A stretch of DNA of 64,000 bases, taken from assembly GCA_024644535.1 (NCBI GenBank), contig JAHEKX010000028.1, positions 1 through 64,000 of the forward strand. The letters run 5' to 3'. This DNA comes from Gammaproteobacteria bacterium (GTDB lineage Bacteria > Pseudomonadota > Gammaproteobacteria > Pseudomonadales > Halieaceae). The notes under the pieces are model-generated. The model worked only from the letters and a program-made list of their open reading frames with translations, was not told the DNA's origin and searched no databases. Made by a program: the position numbers and the translations under genes. Positions 36,837 to 45,994 of this stretch are shown piece after piece; position 1 is the first letter of the stretch, and the number at the start of each line of letters is the position of its first letter.

Positions 36837-39700
36837 GGCTTATCAATACGCTGTGGTCCTTTGGGCTGGTCGTCGCGTTGGGCGCATCTCTTGGTTGCCA
36901 ACCTAACAGCACTCAGCAAGAGCCTGTTGCGCAAGACCCCAGTCAGCCGGTGGTAAGCCCGATAGACGATCGAGACTACCGCGCCCTCGAGCTCGACAAT
37001 GGTTTGCAGGTATTGTTGGTGTCAGATCCCAAAACGCAGAAGGCAGCAGCGGCCTTAGATGTCTATGTCGGCAGCGGTGATAACCCAAAGGGTAGAGGTG
37101 GCTTGGCCCACTTTTTAGAGCACATGCTGTTCTTGGGTACCGAAAAGTATCCAGATCCTGCGGAGTACGAGCAGTACATTACAGAGCATGGTGGTAACCG
37201 CAATGCGTATACTTCGTTTGATCACACTAACTATTTTTTCGATGTGAACGCCGAGCATTTTACCGAGGCGCTAGATCGTTTTGCGCAATTTTTCGTGTCG
37301 CCCAAGATGGACGCCGAGTATGTCGATCGTGAGATGAATGCTGTTCAGGCCGAGTACCAAATGGGCTTAAAGTCGGACGGTCGTCGTGGGCTTGATGTGC
37401 TGCAAGCGCTAATGCACCCCGAGCACCCCTACAGTCAATTTTCCGTGGGCTCATTGGAATCATTGGCGGATCGCCCTGATCAACCGATACGCAAGGATCT
37501 ACTCGCGTTCTACGAGCGTTACTACGTAGCGGGGAATATGCGCTTGGTAGTGCTTGGAACAGAGTCCTTAGATGCGCTAGAAGCTATGGCAAAAGCGTCT
37601 TTCTCAGAGGTGCCTGCTGGCGATGTGGTTCATGACTCGGTGAATGTGCCAATGTTCCCACAGAGTTTGCTGCCATCGGTGGTTGGTATCGAGCCCACAG
37701 CGGCGAATCGCAGCCTCGAAATTATTTTCCCGATTGGTGATTACACTAAACAGTATCTTAGCGATCCAGCTCGTTACCTTGGACATCTTCTGGGGCATGA
37801 AGGGCCGACCAGTCTGCTGGCGCAACTAAAACGAGAAGGCCTGGCCGAGTCTTTGTCGGCGGGTGCTGGTTTTCGATGGCGTGGAGGGGCTTTGTTCTAT
37901 ATTGATATCAAGCTAACTGAAGCGGGTATTGAAGCACGCAATCGTATAGTGCAAATGACGCACTCGGCGCTGGCACAACTGCGCGAAGATGGCGCGCAGT
38001 CCTGGGTATTTGATGAACTAAAGCAGCTCTCGGATTTGAACTTTCGTTTCCAGGAAAAAGGAGAGCCAATTGGTTACGTTAGTCGGTTAGCCAGTTCTAT
38101 GCACGACTTTCCGGTGCGTGATTGGCTGCGGGGCGGCACCTACCTTGAGCAATTTGATGCTGCTCTGACCCAGAGTCTTCTGGATTCTATGTCCGCAGAT
38201 AAAGCTCTGGTGACTTTATCCTACCCTGGCATTCAGACGAATACGCTTTCGCCTAATTATCAAACTCCTTACGCACTGGTATCGGGTGAGGATCTTGCCA
38301 TGCCCTTATCGGCGGACGATGCCGCTCTAGCTAATATTGGCTTGCCCGCTCCTAATGCGTTCATTGCTGAAAATGTTGATGTCGTGTCACTGAGCGAAAA
38401 GGCGACAAGTTTGCCAGTAATGACCTCAGATCAGAGTGTCAACGTATGGTTTCAACACGACGATGAGTTTGAAGTGCCGAAAGGTGCTTTAAATGTGAAT
38501 TTTCGCTCGGCCAAAGTAGGGCAGTCAGTTGAGGTCGATACAGCTTTGGAACTTTACACTGCTTTAGTTAGCGATCAGGCCAACGATTTTGCCTACGCGG
38601 CCCAAATTGCGGGTTTGCAGAGCTCTGTTTATCGGCACTCTCGAGGCATTAGCCTGCGAGTCAATGGTTATAATGACAAGCAGGTAGCTCTGCTGCAGCG
38701 ATTGCTGTCGGTCATGCAGGTAATGGACTTTAGCGAGGAGCGATTTAATAATCTTCGCGCCGAGCGTATTCGTCAAATAGAAAACAAATCTGCGCAGCGG
38801 CCCGCGAGCCAGATCATGGGGGCGCTGCGTGAAGCATTAAATCACTCGTCGTGGAGTGACGAGGAGCAGATCGCTGCTTTACGGGGTTTAACGCTTTCGG
38901 AAGTGAAGAGCCAAGCCAAAGCGTTTTGGGATTCTGTAAATGCCGAAGCACTGTTGTATGGTAATTACGTCGATGCTGATACGGCAGCCGTGAAAGAGGC
39001 GTTAGCCCCGTTTGTCGGCAGCGGTGCGGGTCAGCTTCCGGCGCTTGCGATAACGAATCTCGATCAAGCTGAGCGTCAGCAGTTAACCCAAGAGTTAGAT
39101 CATGATGACGCGGTGATCAGTTGGTACATTCAAGGAAACGATCGCTCAGTTCAGCAGCAAGCTTTGTTTGCCTTAACTGGCCAAGCGCTTAAATCTGGAT
39201 TTTTCCAGCAATTGCGGACTGAGCAGCAGCTGGGATATATCGCCAGCGCTTTTTCGTGGCCTCAGAGCCGCGTGCCCGGTGTGGTCATGATTATTCAGTC
39301 ACCTAGCCATTCAAGCTTAGATGTGCGTGACGCGATAGCAAAATTCTTGCAGGCTGTTCCAAGCGATATCGACGAGGCTGCATTTAATCGTCATCGTCAG
39401 GCTTTGGTGGCCGAGATCAACGAGCCCTTTAAAAACCTGTGGGAGCGTGCTGAGTTTTTGTGGCAATCGTTGGGTGAGGGAGATCATACCTTTACCTCGA
39501 AGCAGGATTTGGCGGACGCAGTTTCGGGGATCACTTACGCTGAATGGTTGGCGTTTTTTGAATCGCAAGTTTTGGAAACCCAAAGGTCATTATTGGTCGT
39601 AGCGCCAGGAAAGTTTGATAAATTTCCAGCTGAACCAATCCAGTATGAACAGCCTACAGACGCTAAGGCGGCTAATACGAGCTTCGCTATTGAACTTTAA
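36833..39700 (+). CDS. M16 family metalloprotease (pitrilysin/insulinase-like lipoprotein)
   Basis: A 955-residue zinc peptidase. The signal peptide ends in lipobox SLGC (Cys22), so it is probably membrane-anchored facing the periplasm. The inverted zinc motif HFLEH lies in GLAHFLEHMLFLGTEKYP, with the distal Glu in EMNAVQAEYQM about 75 residues later. Four M16 domains in one chain are expected for this length. The C-terminal half keeps LRTEQQLGYIASAF, typical of insulysin-type enzymes. It probably degrades short peptides in the periplasm. It is translationally coupled to perM. Confidence 0.93.
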   Translation: MRLINTLWSFGLVVALGASLGCQPNSTQQEPVAQDPSQPVVSPIDDRDYRALELDNGLQVLLVSDPKTQKAAAALDVYVGSGDNPKGRGGLAHFLEHMLFLGTEKYPDPAEYEQYITEHGGNRNAYTSFDHTNYFFDVNAEHFTEALDRFAQFFVSPKMDAEYVDREMNAVQAEYQMGLKSDGRRGLDVLQALMHPEHPYSQFSVGSLESLADRPDQPIRKDLLAFYERYYVAGNMRLVVLGTESLDALEAMAKASFSEVPAGDVVHDSVNVPMFPQSLLPSVVGIEPTAANRSLEIIFPIGDYTKQYLSDPARYLGHLLGHEGPTSLLAQLKREGLAESLSAGAGFRWRGGALFYIDIKLTEAGIEARNRIVQMTHSALAQLREDGAQSWVFDELKQLSDLNFRFQEKGEPIGYVSRLASSMHDFPVRDWLRGGTYLEQFDAALTQSLLDSMSADKALVTLSYPGIQTNTLSPNYQTPYALVSGEDLAMPLSADDAALANIGLPAPNAFIAENVDVVSLSEKATSLPVMTSDQSVNVWFQHDDEFEVPKGALNVNFRSAKVGQSVEVDTALELYTALVSDQANDFAYAAQIAGLQSSVYRHSRGISLRVNGYNDKQVALLQRLLSVMQVMDFSEERFNNLRAERIRQIENKSAQRPASQIMGALREALNHSSWSDEEQIAALRGLTLSEVKSQAKAFWDSVNAEALLYGNYVDADTAAVKEALAPFVGSGAGQLPALAITNLDQAERQQLTQELDHDDAVISWYIQGNDRSVQQQALFALTGQALKSGFFQQLRTEQQLGYIASAFSWPQSRVPGVVMIIQSPSHSSLDVRDAIAKFLQAVPSDIDEAAFNRHRQALVAEINEPFKNLWERAEFLWQSLGEGDHTFTSKQDLADAVSGITYAEWLAFFESQVLETQRSLLVVAPGKFDKFPAEPIQYEQPTDAKAANTSFAIEL

Positions 39701-39787
39701 GTTTGAAAGTTTACTACAACGAATGGGTCATAATCTGCATGATTCGCCCGATTTGGCCCCATTTTTATTGAGTTTTTAGGCTATTTT

Positions 39788-39800
39788 GTAATATTATTAC
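39788..39800. promoter_or_regulatory. Short palindrome upstream of aceE
   Basis: GTAATA-T-TATTAC, 6-bp arms around one base, 48 bases before the aceE start. It could be an operator or just AT-rich promoter DNA. It does not resemble the E. coli PdhR site. Confidence 0.3.
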
Positions 39801-39847
39801 GCTGTTCCGCGATTCTGCGGTGACTTTCAGTTTGGAGACTATTAGGC

Positions 39848-42499
39848 ATGATGCATGATGTAGACCCCCAGGAAACGCGTGAATGGATTGAGGCTCTCGA
39901 TGCCGTGGTTCGAGCTTCGAGTCCCGAGCGTGCCGGGTTTTTGCTAAGTGAGCTGGCAAAGCATGCAACGCAAGAGCGCTTGCCTCTGCCTCCTGCCATT
40001 ACCACTCCTTTCCGTAACACCATTCCTGTGTCTGACGAGAAGGTCATGCCCGGCGATCTGTTCATGGAGCGCCGTATTCGCTCTCTTACTCGTTGGAATG
40101 CATTGGCTATGGTGATGCGAGCTAACGACAATGATGAAGGCTTGGGTGGTCACATTTCGAGCTTTAGTTCCAGCGCAACCCTATATGATGTTGGTTTTAA
40201 CTATTTCTTCCGCGGTAACGAAAACGGTCAGCTCGGAGATCTGGTCTTCTTTCAAGGTCACAGTGCCCCGGGTGTTTATGCGCGCTCGTATCTTGAAGGC
40301 CGTTTAAGCGAAGAGCAGCTGGATAACTTCCGCCGTGAAGTCGATGGCAACGGCTTGTCATCTTACCCTCATCCATGGTTGATGCCCGACTATTGGCAGT
40401 TTCCTACGGTGTCTATGGGATTGGGGCCCATCCAGGCGATTTATCAGGCACACGTCATGAAATACCAGCAGAAGCGAGGCTTGGTCGATCATGGTGACCG
40501 TAACGTCTGGTGCTTTATGGGCGATGGTGAGTGTGATGAGCCTGAATCTTTGGGTGCTATCTCGCTTGCTGGTCGCGAGGGGCTAGGCAACCTAACTTTT
40601 GTTATTAACTGTAACTTGCAGCGCCTGGATGGACCGGTGCGCGGCAACGGTAAAATTATTCAAGAGCTTGAAGGTGTTTTCCGTGGCGCAGGCTGGGATG
40701 TTATAAAGGTTGTCTGGGGTCGTCGCTGGGATCCGTTGCTCGAAAAAGACGAAACTGGACTGTTACAAAAGCGCATGGATGAGGTTTGCGACGGTGAGTT
40801 GCAAAACTACAAGTACAACGGCGGCGCCTACACTCGCGAGCACTTTTTTGGCAAATACCCAGAGCTGTTAGAACTGGTTTCAGATTTGTCAGACGAAGAC
40901 ATCATGTATTTAAATCGTGGTGGACACGATCCTTATAAAGTCTATGCTGCCTATGCACAGGCGGTAGCTCAGCGTGAACGCCCGACCGTTATTTTGGCCA
41001 TGACGGTTAAGGGTTATGGCACCGGCGAGGCGGGTGAGGCAAACAATGAGACCCACTCGTTGAAAAAGTTGGACATGGGCAGTCTGCGTGCTTTCCGTGA
41101 CCGCTTCGGTATTCCGATAAGCGACGAAGAGCTGCAGCACGTGCCCTATTACCGGCCTTCGCCAGATAGCCCCGAAATTCGCTACATGATGCAGCGCCGT
41201 CAAGAACTACAGGGCGTCATGCCAAGTCGGCATAGCGAAGTCGAGCGATTACAAATTCCCGCTATCGAAGCATTTAGTTCACAGCTTGCCAGCAGTGGCA
41301 AACGTGAGGTTTCCACAACGATGGCCTTCGTGCGAATTCTGTCGACGCTGGTGAAAGACAAGCAAATGGGCGAACGAGTAGTGCCTATCGTACCCGACGA
41401 GGCGCGCACCTTTGGTATGGAGGGTATGTTCCGTCAACTGGGGATTTACTCGTCGGTGGGGCAGCGTTACACGCCGCATGACGCAGGTCAGATCATGTTC
41501 TACAAGGAAGACGAACGGGGCCAGATTCTAGAGGAAGGTATAAACGAAGCGGGTGCCATGAGTGCGTGGTTGGCCGCGGCAACCTCTTTCTCGACCAGCC
41601 GTTTAACGATGGTCCCATTCTATATTTTCTATTCCATGTTCGGTTTTCAGCGGATTGGTGATTTGGCTTGGGCTGCGGGCGATAGCCAGGCTCGTGGCTT
41701 CTTAATTGGTGCAACCGCAGGTCGAACTACGCTAAATGGTGAAGGTTTACAGCACCAAGATGGCCACAGTCACTTAATGGCATCTACCATTCCGAACTGC
41801 GTTAGCTACGATCCTACTTACGCGTACGAATTGGCAGTTATTATTCAAGATGGTATGCGCCGAATGTATGAAGTTGGAGAGAACTGCTTCTACTACATCA
41901 CGACGATGAACGAAAACTATCATCAGCCTGAAATGCCAAAAGGTGTAGAAGAGGGCATTTTAAAAGGTATGTATCCTCGGGTTGTGTCTAAGAAGCGCGG
42001 CAAAAAGCGCGTCCAACTGATGGGCGCGGGTACCATTTTACGTGAGGTCGAAGCAGCTGCAGAAATGCTCGAGCAAGATTACGGTGTGGCCGCAGACGTT
42101 TGGAGCGTGACGAGTGTTAACGAGTTGGCACGTGAAGGTCGAGCGATTGAGCGTAGCAACCGATTGAATCCGGGTGCCGAGAAGGCGACCCCCTTCCTGA
42201 CCGAGTGTTTGTCTGAGCGTTCAGGGCCTTGCATTATTGCGACGGACTACATCCGTGCCTACTCAGAGCAATTGCGTGCCTTTGTGCCCGAGCATTTTGT
42301 TGTGCTGGGAACCGATGGGTATGGACGCAGTGATACACGATCCAAATTAAGAGACTTTTTCGAAGTCAGTCGTGAATGGGTTGTATTGGCAGCTCTAAGC
42401 GCATTGGTCGATGAAGGTCTGCTCGATGCCAAGGTTGTTGTAGAAGCCATGCCTAAGCTGGGTATTTCTGCAACCAAGCTTGACCCCATGACGGTATAA
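39848..42499 (+). CDS. aceE: Pyruvate dehydrogenase E1 component, homodimeric
   Basis: An 883-residue thiamine-diphosphate enzyme that decarboxylates pyruvate and reductively acetylates the lipoyl groups of E2. The ThDP-binding motif is GDGECDEPESLGAISLAGREGLGNLTFVINCNLQ (GDG to NCN). The N-terminal region has HISSFSSSATLYDVGFNYFF. The C-terminal region has PFYIFYSMFGFQRIGDLAW and LNGEGLQHQDGHS. Length is normal. GGAG is 11 bases before the ATG. It is followed after 20 bases by aceF; no lpd gene is adjacent. Confidence 0.98.
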   Translation: MMHDVDPQETREWIEALDAVVRASSPERAGFLLSELAKHATQERLPLPPAITTPFRNTIPVSDEKVMPGDLFMERRIRSLTRWNALAMVMRANDNDEGLGGHISSFSSSATLYDVGFNYFFRGNENGQLGDLVFFQGHSAPGVYARSYLEGRLSEEQLDNFRREVDGNGLSSYPHPWLMPDYWQFPTVSMGLGPIQAIYQAHVMKYQQKRGLVDHGDRNVWCFMGDGECDEPESLGAISLAGREGLGNLTFVINCNLQRLDGPVRGNGKIIQELEGVFRGAGWDVIKVVWGRRWDPLLEKDETGLLQKRMDEVCDGELQNYKYNGGAYTREHFFGKYPELLELVSDLSDEDIMYLNRGGHDPYKVYAAYAQAVAQRERPTVILAMTVKGYGTGEAGEANNETHSLKKLDMGSLRAFRDRFGIPISDEELQHVPYYRPSPDSPEIRYMMQRRQELQGVMPSRHSEVERLQIPAIEAFSSQLASSGKREVSTTMAFVRILSTLVKDKQMGERVVPIVPDEARTFGMEGMFRQLGIYSSVGQRYTPHDAGQIMFYKEDERGQILEEGINEAGAMSAWLAAATSFSTSRLTMVPFYIFYSMFGFQRIGDLAWAAGDSQARGFLIGATAGRTTLNGEGLQHQDGHSHLMASTIPNCVSYDPTYAYELAVIIQDGMRRMYEVGENCFYYITTMNENYHQPEMPKGVEEGILKGMYPRVVSKKRGKKRVQLMGAGTILREVEAAAEMLEQDYGVAADVWSVTSVNELAREGRAIERSNRLNPGAEKATPFLTECLSERSGPCIIATDYIRAYSEQLRAFVPEHFVVLGTDGYGRSDTRSKLRDFFEVSREWVVLAALSALVDEGLLDAKVVVEAMPKLGISATKLDPMTV

Positions 42500-42519
42500 C
42501 GAGGTTAGGACTGAATACT

Positions 42520-44163
42520 ATGGCAAAACAACAGGTAATTGTGCCCGATATCGGCGCGGATGCAGCTGAAGTTATCGAGTGGATGGTCCAAGTCGGAGAC
42601 GAAGTGGCCGTCGATGACAGTCTGCTTGTATTGGAGTCTGACAAGGCCTCGATGGAAGTGCCGTCAACCTTGGCAGGAACCGTAGTCGAACTGCTCGTTA
42701 AAATCGGCGATTCGTTAACTGAGGGTGCAGCGATAATTGTGGTTGAGACGGCCCATTCAGCGCCTGAGCCAGCGCAGCTGACGGAAGAAACAGTTGAAGC
42801 GGTTCAGGCGGAAACTCCCGTTCAGGCAGAGGCTCAAGAGGCCGTGGCTGAAGTGCCCGACAATCAGACAGTAAGCATCGGCAAACACTCTGTGCTTGTT
42901 CCTGATATTGGAACCGATGATGCCGTTGAAGTTATTGAACTGTCGGTTTCAGTAGGTGATGAGGTCTTAGAGGGCGATACCTTACTCGTTCTAGAGTCAG
43001 ATAAAGCCTCGATGGAAATTCCCGCCGACGCTTCAGGTAAGGTACTTGAAATTGCTGTGGTGATCGGTGCTTCTCTGAAACAGGGCGATCTTATCGGCGT
43101 ACTTGAGGTTGCAGACAATCGAAGCGCACCACAAACATCCGTTCAGGAGCCGAAACTAGATGTTCCTGAAGTTATGTCACCGGCGCCTGCAGAGCCTAAA
43201 GCAGCCGCTGTGGCCTCGGCTCCAGTTGCTGAACCTAAAACGGCTTCATCGAGCTCTGACGTTGTTTACGCCGGCCCTGCGGTGCGTAAGCTCGCACGCG
43301 AGTTTTCAATTCCCTTAGAGCAGGTCAGTGGCTCGGGTCCTCGAGGGCGCGTCCTCAAAGAAGACTTGCACATTTTTGTAGAGCAGAGGCTGGCTAAGCC
43401 AGAGTCGGAAAGAGTTAGCAGTGGCGCGGGCATACCGACTGTGCCGGCGGTCGACTTCTCGCAGTTTGGGCCTGTCCGTGAAGAAGCACTAAGCAAGATT
43501 GGTAAAGTCACCGCCACCAATATGCAGCGTAGCTGGCTCAATGTGCCACATGTCACTCAATACGATGATGCAGATGTGACTGACCTAGAAGCATTCCGAG
43601 TAAGCCTAAAAGACGATGCGGCGCGCAGAGGCACCAAACTGACGCCGCTGCCATTCTTGTTAAAGGCGTGCGCCGTTGCGTTAAAAGATAACCCTAAATT
43701 CAATTCGTCGTTATCACCCGATAGCGAGTCGGTTATCTATAAAGAATATGTGCACATTGGTTTTGCCGTAGACACTCCTGCTGGATTGTTGGTGCCAGTC
43801 ATTCGCGATGTCGACAAAAAAGGGCTTTGGGAACTCGCTGAGGAAGTCCTCGAGCTCGCTGCGCTGGCGCGCGACAAAAAGCTAAAACCAGCGCAAATGC
43901 AGGGCGCTTGTTTCACTATTTCCAGCCTGGGTGCTCTGGGCGGTAAGGGTTTTACGCCTATTGTGAACGCCCCAGAGGTTGGCATTTTGGGTGTGTCTAA
44001 ATCGTCAGTGCAGCCCGTTTGGGACGGCTCCGGTTTCGCTCCTAGGACCATGCTACCGCTGTGTCTGTCATACGACCACCGGGTGATTAATGGCGCAGAC
44101 GGAGGTCGCTTTATGAACCAAGTCGTGGACTTACTATCCGATATTCGCAGACTGACTTTGTAA
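42520..44163 (+). CDS. aceF: Dihydrolipoamide acetyltransferase (pyruvate dehydrogenase E2)
   Basis: A 547-residue E2 core enzyme. Two N-terminal lipoyl domains are present, each with a lipoylated Lys in VLESDKASMEVP (about residue 46) and VLESDKASMEIP (about 163), joined by Ala/Pro/Glu-rich linkers. The peripheral subunit-binding domain follows (AGPAVRKLAREFSIPLEQVSGSGPRGRVLKEDL, about 247-285), then the catalytic acetyltransferase domain with the C-terminal SYDHRVINGADGGRF containing the active-site His and Asp. E. coli E2 has three lipoyl domains; two is common in Pseudomonas and relatives. Confidence 0.98.
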   Translation: MAKQQVIVPDIGADAAEVIEWMVQVGDEVAVDDSLLVLESDKASMEVPSTLAGTVVELLVKIGDSLTEGAAIIVVETAHSAPEPAQLTEETVEAVQAETPVQAEAQEAVAEVPDNQTVSIGKHSVLVPDIGTDDAVEVIELSVSVGDEVLEGDTLLVLESDKASMEIPADASGKVLEIAVVIGASLKQGDLIGVLEVADNRSAPQTSVQEPKLDVPEVMSPAPAEPKAAAVASAPVAEPKTASSSSDVVYAGPAVRKLAREFSIPLEQVSGSGPRGRVLKEDLHIFVEQRLAKPESERVSSGAGIPTVPAVDFSQFGPVREEALSKIGKVTATNMQRSWLNVPHVTQYDDADVTDLEAFRVSLKDDAARRGTKLTPLPFLLKACAVALKDNPKFNSSLSPDSESVIYKEYVHIGFAVDTPAGLLVPVIRDVDKKGLWELAEEVLELAALARDKKLKPAQMQGACFTISSLGALGGKGFTPIVNAPEVGILGVSKSSVQPVWDGSGFAPRTMLPLCLSYDHRVINGADGGRFMNQVVDLLSDIRRLTL

Positions 44164-44177
44164 TTTCATTGGCCATT

Positions 44178-44194
44178 CTGGCACGGTTTCTGCA
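44178..44194 (+). promoter_or_regulatory. Sigma-54 promoter upstream of the glucosylglycerate operon
   Basis: CTGGCACGGTTTCTGCA matches the consensus YTGGCACGrNNNTTGCW at every fixed position but one (CTGC instead of TTGC). The -24 GG and -12 GC have the required spacing. Transcription would start near 44205, about 31 bases before the ATG of the first gene. No other promoter is as convincing in this 72-base gap after aceF. Confidence 0.72.
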
Positions 44195-44235
44195 AGCTTA
44201 GGAATAAGTGTGTATGAAACAAGAGAGAATGGTTA

Positions 44236-45150
44236 ATGATTCAAGGCCCCTCAAAAGGCATATCCCAGTGGCAAGCTGACTTTGCAGCTATCCATAAGCT
44301 GTCGATTGAGTACGTACGCCACATCGAAACCGTTTTTGCTGACCGGTTGTGCCAAGCCGCTTTGCACCGAATTGGTGCAAGCGCGCCGTTTCTATTGGGC
44401 ATCTATGGTGCCCAAGGGTCGGGTAAAAGCACCTTAGCCGCCTACCTCGCTAAGCGCCACGCGTCCCAGGGTCTGGGAGATTGTGTTGTGCTGTCGATCG
44501 ATGACTTTTATTTGACCAAAGCCCAACGACAGCAATTGGCGCGCGACGTCCATCCTTTGTTAAAGACTCGGGGTGTCCCCGGCACCCATGACATTGTCTT
44601 GCTTGAGACCACGCTCGACCGTTTAATCCATTTTGATGGCCCCGTCTCTATTCCGCGCTTTGATAAATTGGCTGATGATCGTATCCCCGCGAATCAATTC
44701 GATACGGTGTCCACGGCGCCCACCTTGGTTATTCTTGAGGGGTGGTGTGTGGGTATACAGGCTCAAAGCCAGGCCGATTTAACCGACTCTGTTAATCACC
44801 TTGAGCGCGTAGATGACCTCGAGGGTATCTGGCGCAATTATGTAAACACCTGCCTTGAGCGCGACTATTTACACCTATGGACAAGGCTTGACGAGTTGTG
44901 GGCACTGTTGGCCCCTGGGTTTGAGGTGGTGAGCGACTGGCGCACGGAGCAAGAAGTTCGACTCGGCGCCTCGTGCGACAAACCTACCATGACGCCACAG
45001 GAAATAGAGAGTTTTATACAGCACTACGAGCGTTTGACCTGTTCGTCGTTGCAATCGATGCCCGAATTCGCGGATCTGTGTTTACAGCTCGATAACCAGA
45101 GAACAATTATCGAAGTCACAGAGGGAAAACGGTGGTGTTATGAGTGTTAG
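44236..45150 (+). CDS. D-glycerate 3-kinase-like P-loop kinase (GLYK/Tda10 type)
   Basis: A 304-residue kinase. The P-loop GIYGAQGSGKST lies at about 55-66. Further marks of the plant-type glycerate kinase and Tda10 group are VLSIDDFYLTKAQRQ, LLKTRGVPGTHDI, SIPRFDKLADDR and VILEGWCVG. The likely reaction is ATP plus D-glycerate to 3-phosphoglycerate. As the first gene of the glucosylglycerate operon it could both recover glycerate released by the downstream phosphorylase and supply 3-phosphoglycerate to the synthase. It overlaps the next gene by 11 bases. An NtrC-type inverted repeat lies within codons 43-49. Confidence 0.85.
   Translation: MIQGPSKGISQWQADFAAIHKLSIEYVRHIETVFADRLCQAALHRIGASAPFLLGIYGAQGSGKSTLAAYLAKRHASQGLGDCVVLSIDDFYLTKAQRQQLARDVHPLLKTRGVPGTHDIVLLETTLDRLIHFDGPVSIPRFDKLADDRIPANQFDTVSTAPTLVILEGWCVGIQAQSQADLTDSVNHLERVDDLEGIWRNYVNTCLERDYLHLWTRLDELWALLAPGFEVVSDWRTEQEVRLGASCDKPTMTPQEIESFIQHYERLTCSSLQSMPEFADLCLQLDNQRTIIEVTEGKRWCYEC
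44362..44380. promoter_or_regulatory. NtrC-type binding site inside the glycerate kinase gene
   Basis: TTGCACCGAATTGGTGCAA has perfect 7-base arms around 5 bases. It fits the enterobacterial NtrC consensus TGCACC-N5-GGTGCA exactly and resembles the strong site at E. coli glnA. It lies about 160 bases downstream of the predicted sigma-54 start site; sigma-54 enhancers can act from downstream. It is within coding sequence, so chance cannot be excluded. Confidence 0.55.
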
Positions 45151-45994
45151 TTTGATGGTGGTGACCGACCTCGATGGTACCTTGTTGGATCATTATTCTT
45201 ACGATTTTAAGCCCGCGATGTCGGTAGTAGGGGCATTAAAGCGTTTGGGCATCCCATTGGTGTTTAACAGCTCTAAGACGTACGCGGAAATGCGCTACCT
45301 ACAAGATCAGATGGGCCTGCTAGATCCTATGATTTGTGAAAATGGCTCGGCGATTTACTTGCCGAAAGAGCGTTTCCATGTGGCGCAAGCAGCCTGGGAG
45401 AATCACGGTGATTTTTGGCGAATCTCGCTGGCCAAGCCGCGCGAACACTGGCTGAGTATCCTGAGTGAATACCCCGATCAGGCATCCATACTGAGTTTTT
45501 CCTACATGGGGGTTCAGGGGGTGATGAACGCCACCGGGCTTGATTGGACAGAATCGGAACGCGCCTCGCAGCGAGAGTATACCGAGCCCTTAATGCCTCC
45601 AACAAATGACAACATTAAACAAGATCTCATTGCTTATCTCGGCGGCAGGGGAGCGATGGTGCAGCAAGGGGGGCGTTTTATGACGGTTGGCGATTCGGTC
45701 GACAAGGGGCGCGCCATGGAAACCTTGATCTGCTTGTGGAATCAAAAATACGGCGGTGAAGTGCGGACACTGGCCTTGGGCGATGGCTTAAACGATTTGG
45801 CCATGCTCGAAAAAGCAAACCGATCGGTTTGGATACGGTCTCCTGCTAATCCCACTCCCGATTTTGTTGTGCAGAAAAACTGGCAGATAACCCAAGCCTG
45901 TGGCCCCGCGGCCTGGGCTGAGGCCACACAGATGTGGCTGGAACAGCACGCTCACCGAGCGAGCTCAAATAAAGTTAAGGAACCCTATGGCTGA
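45140..45994 (+). CDS. Glucosyl/mannosyl-3-phosphoglycerate phosphatase (HAD-IIB)
   Basis: A 284-residue HAD hydrolase of the mannosyl-3-phosphoglycerate phosphatase family (MpgP/GpgP, YedP-like). Motif I is VVTDLDGTLLDHYSYDF with nucleophile and acid Asp. Motif II has FNSSKTYAEM. The cap region contains CENGSAIYLP. Motif III/IV is LALGDGLNDLAMLE. It would dephosphorylate glucosyl-3-phosphoglycerate to glucosylglycerate. The next gene starts 8 bases before its stop, and the synthase beside it favours the glucosyl over the mannosyl substrate (inference). Confidence 0.87.
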   Translation: MSVSLMVVTDLDGTLLDHYSYDFKPAMSVVGALKRLGIPLVFNSSKTYAEMRYLQDQMGLLDPMICENGSAIYLPKERFHVAQAAWENHGDFWRISLAKPREHWLSILSEYPDQASILSFSYMGVQGVMNATGLDWTESERASQREYTEPLMPPTNDNIKQDLIAYLGGRGAMVQQGGRFMTVGDSVDKGRAMETLICLWNQKYGGEVRTLALGDGLNDLAMLEKANRSVWIRSPANPTPDFVVQKNWQITQACGPAAWAEATQMWLEQHAHRASSNKVKEPYG

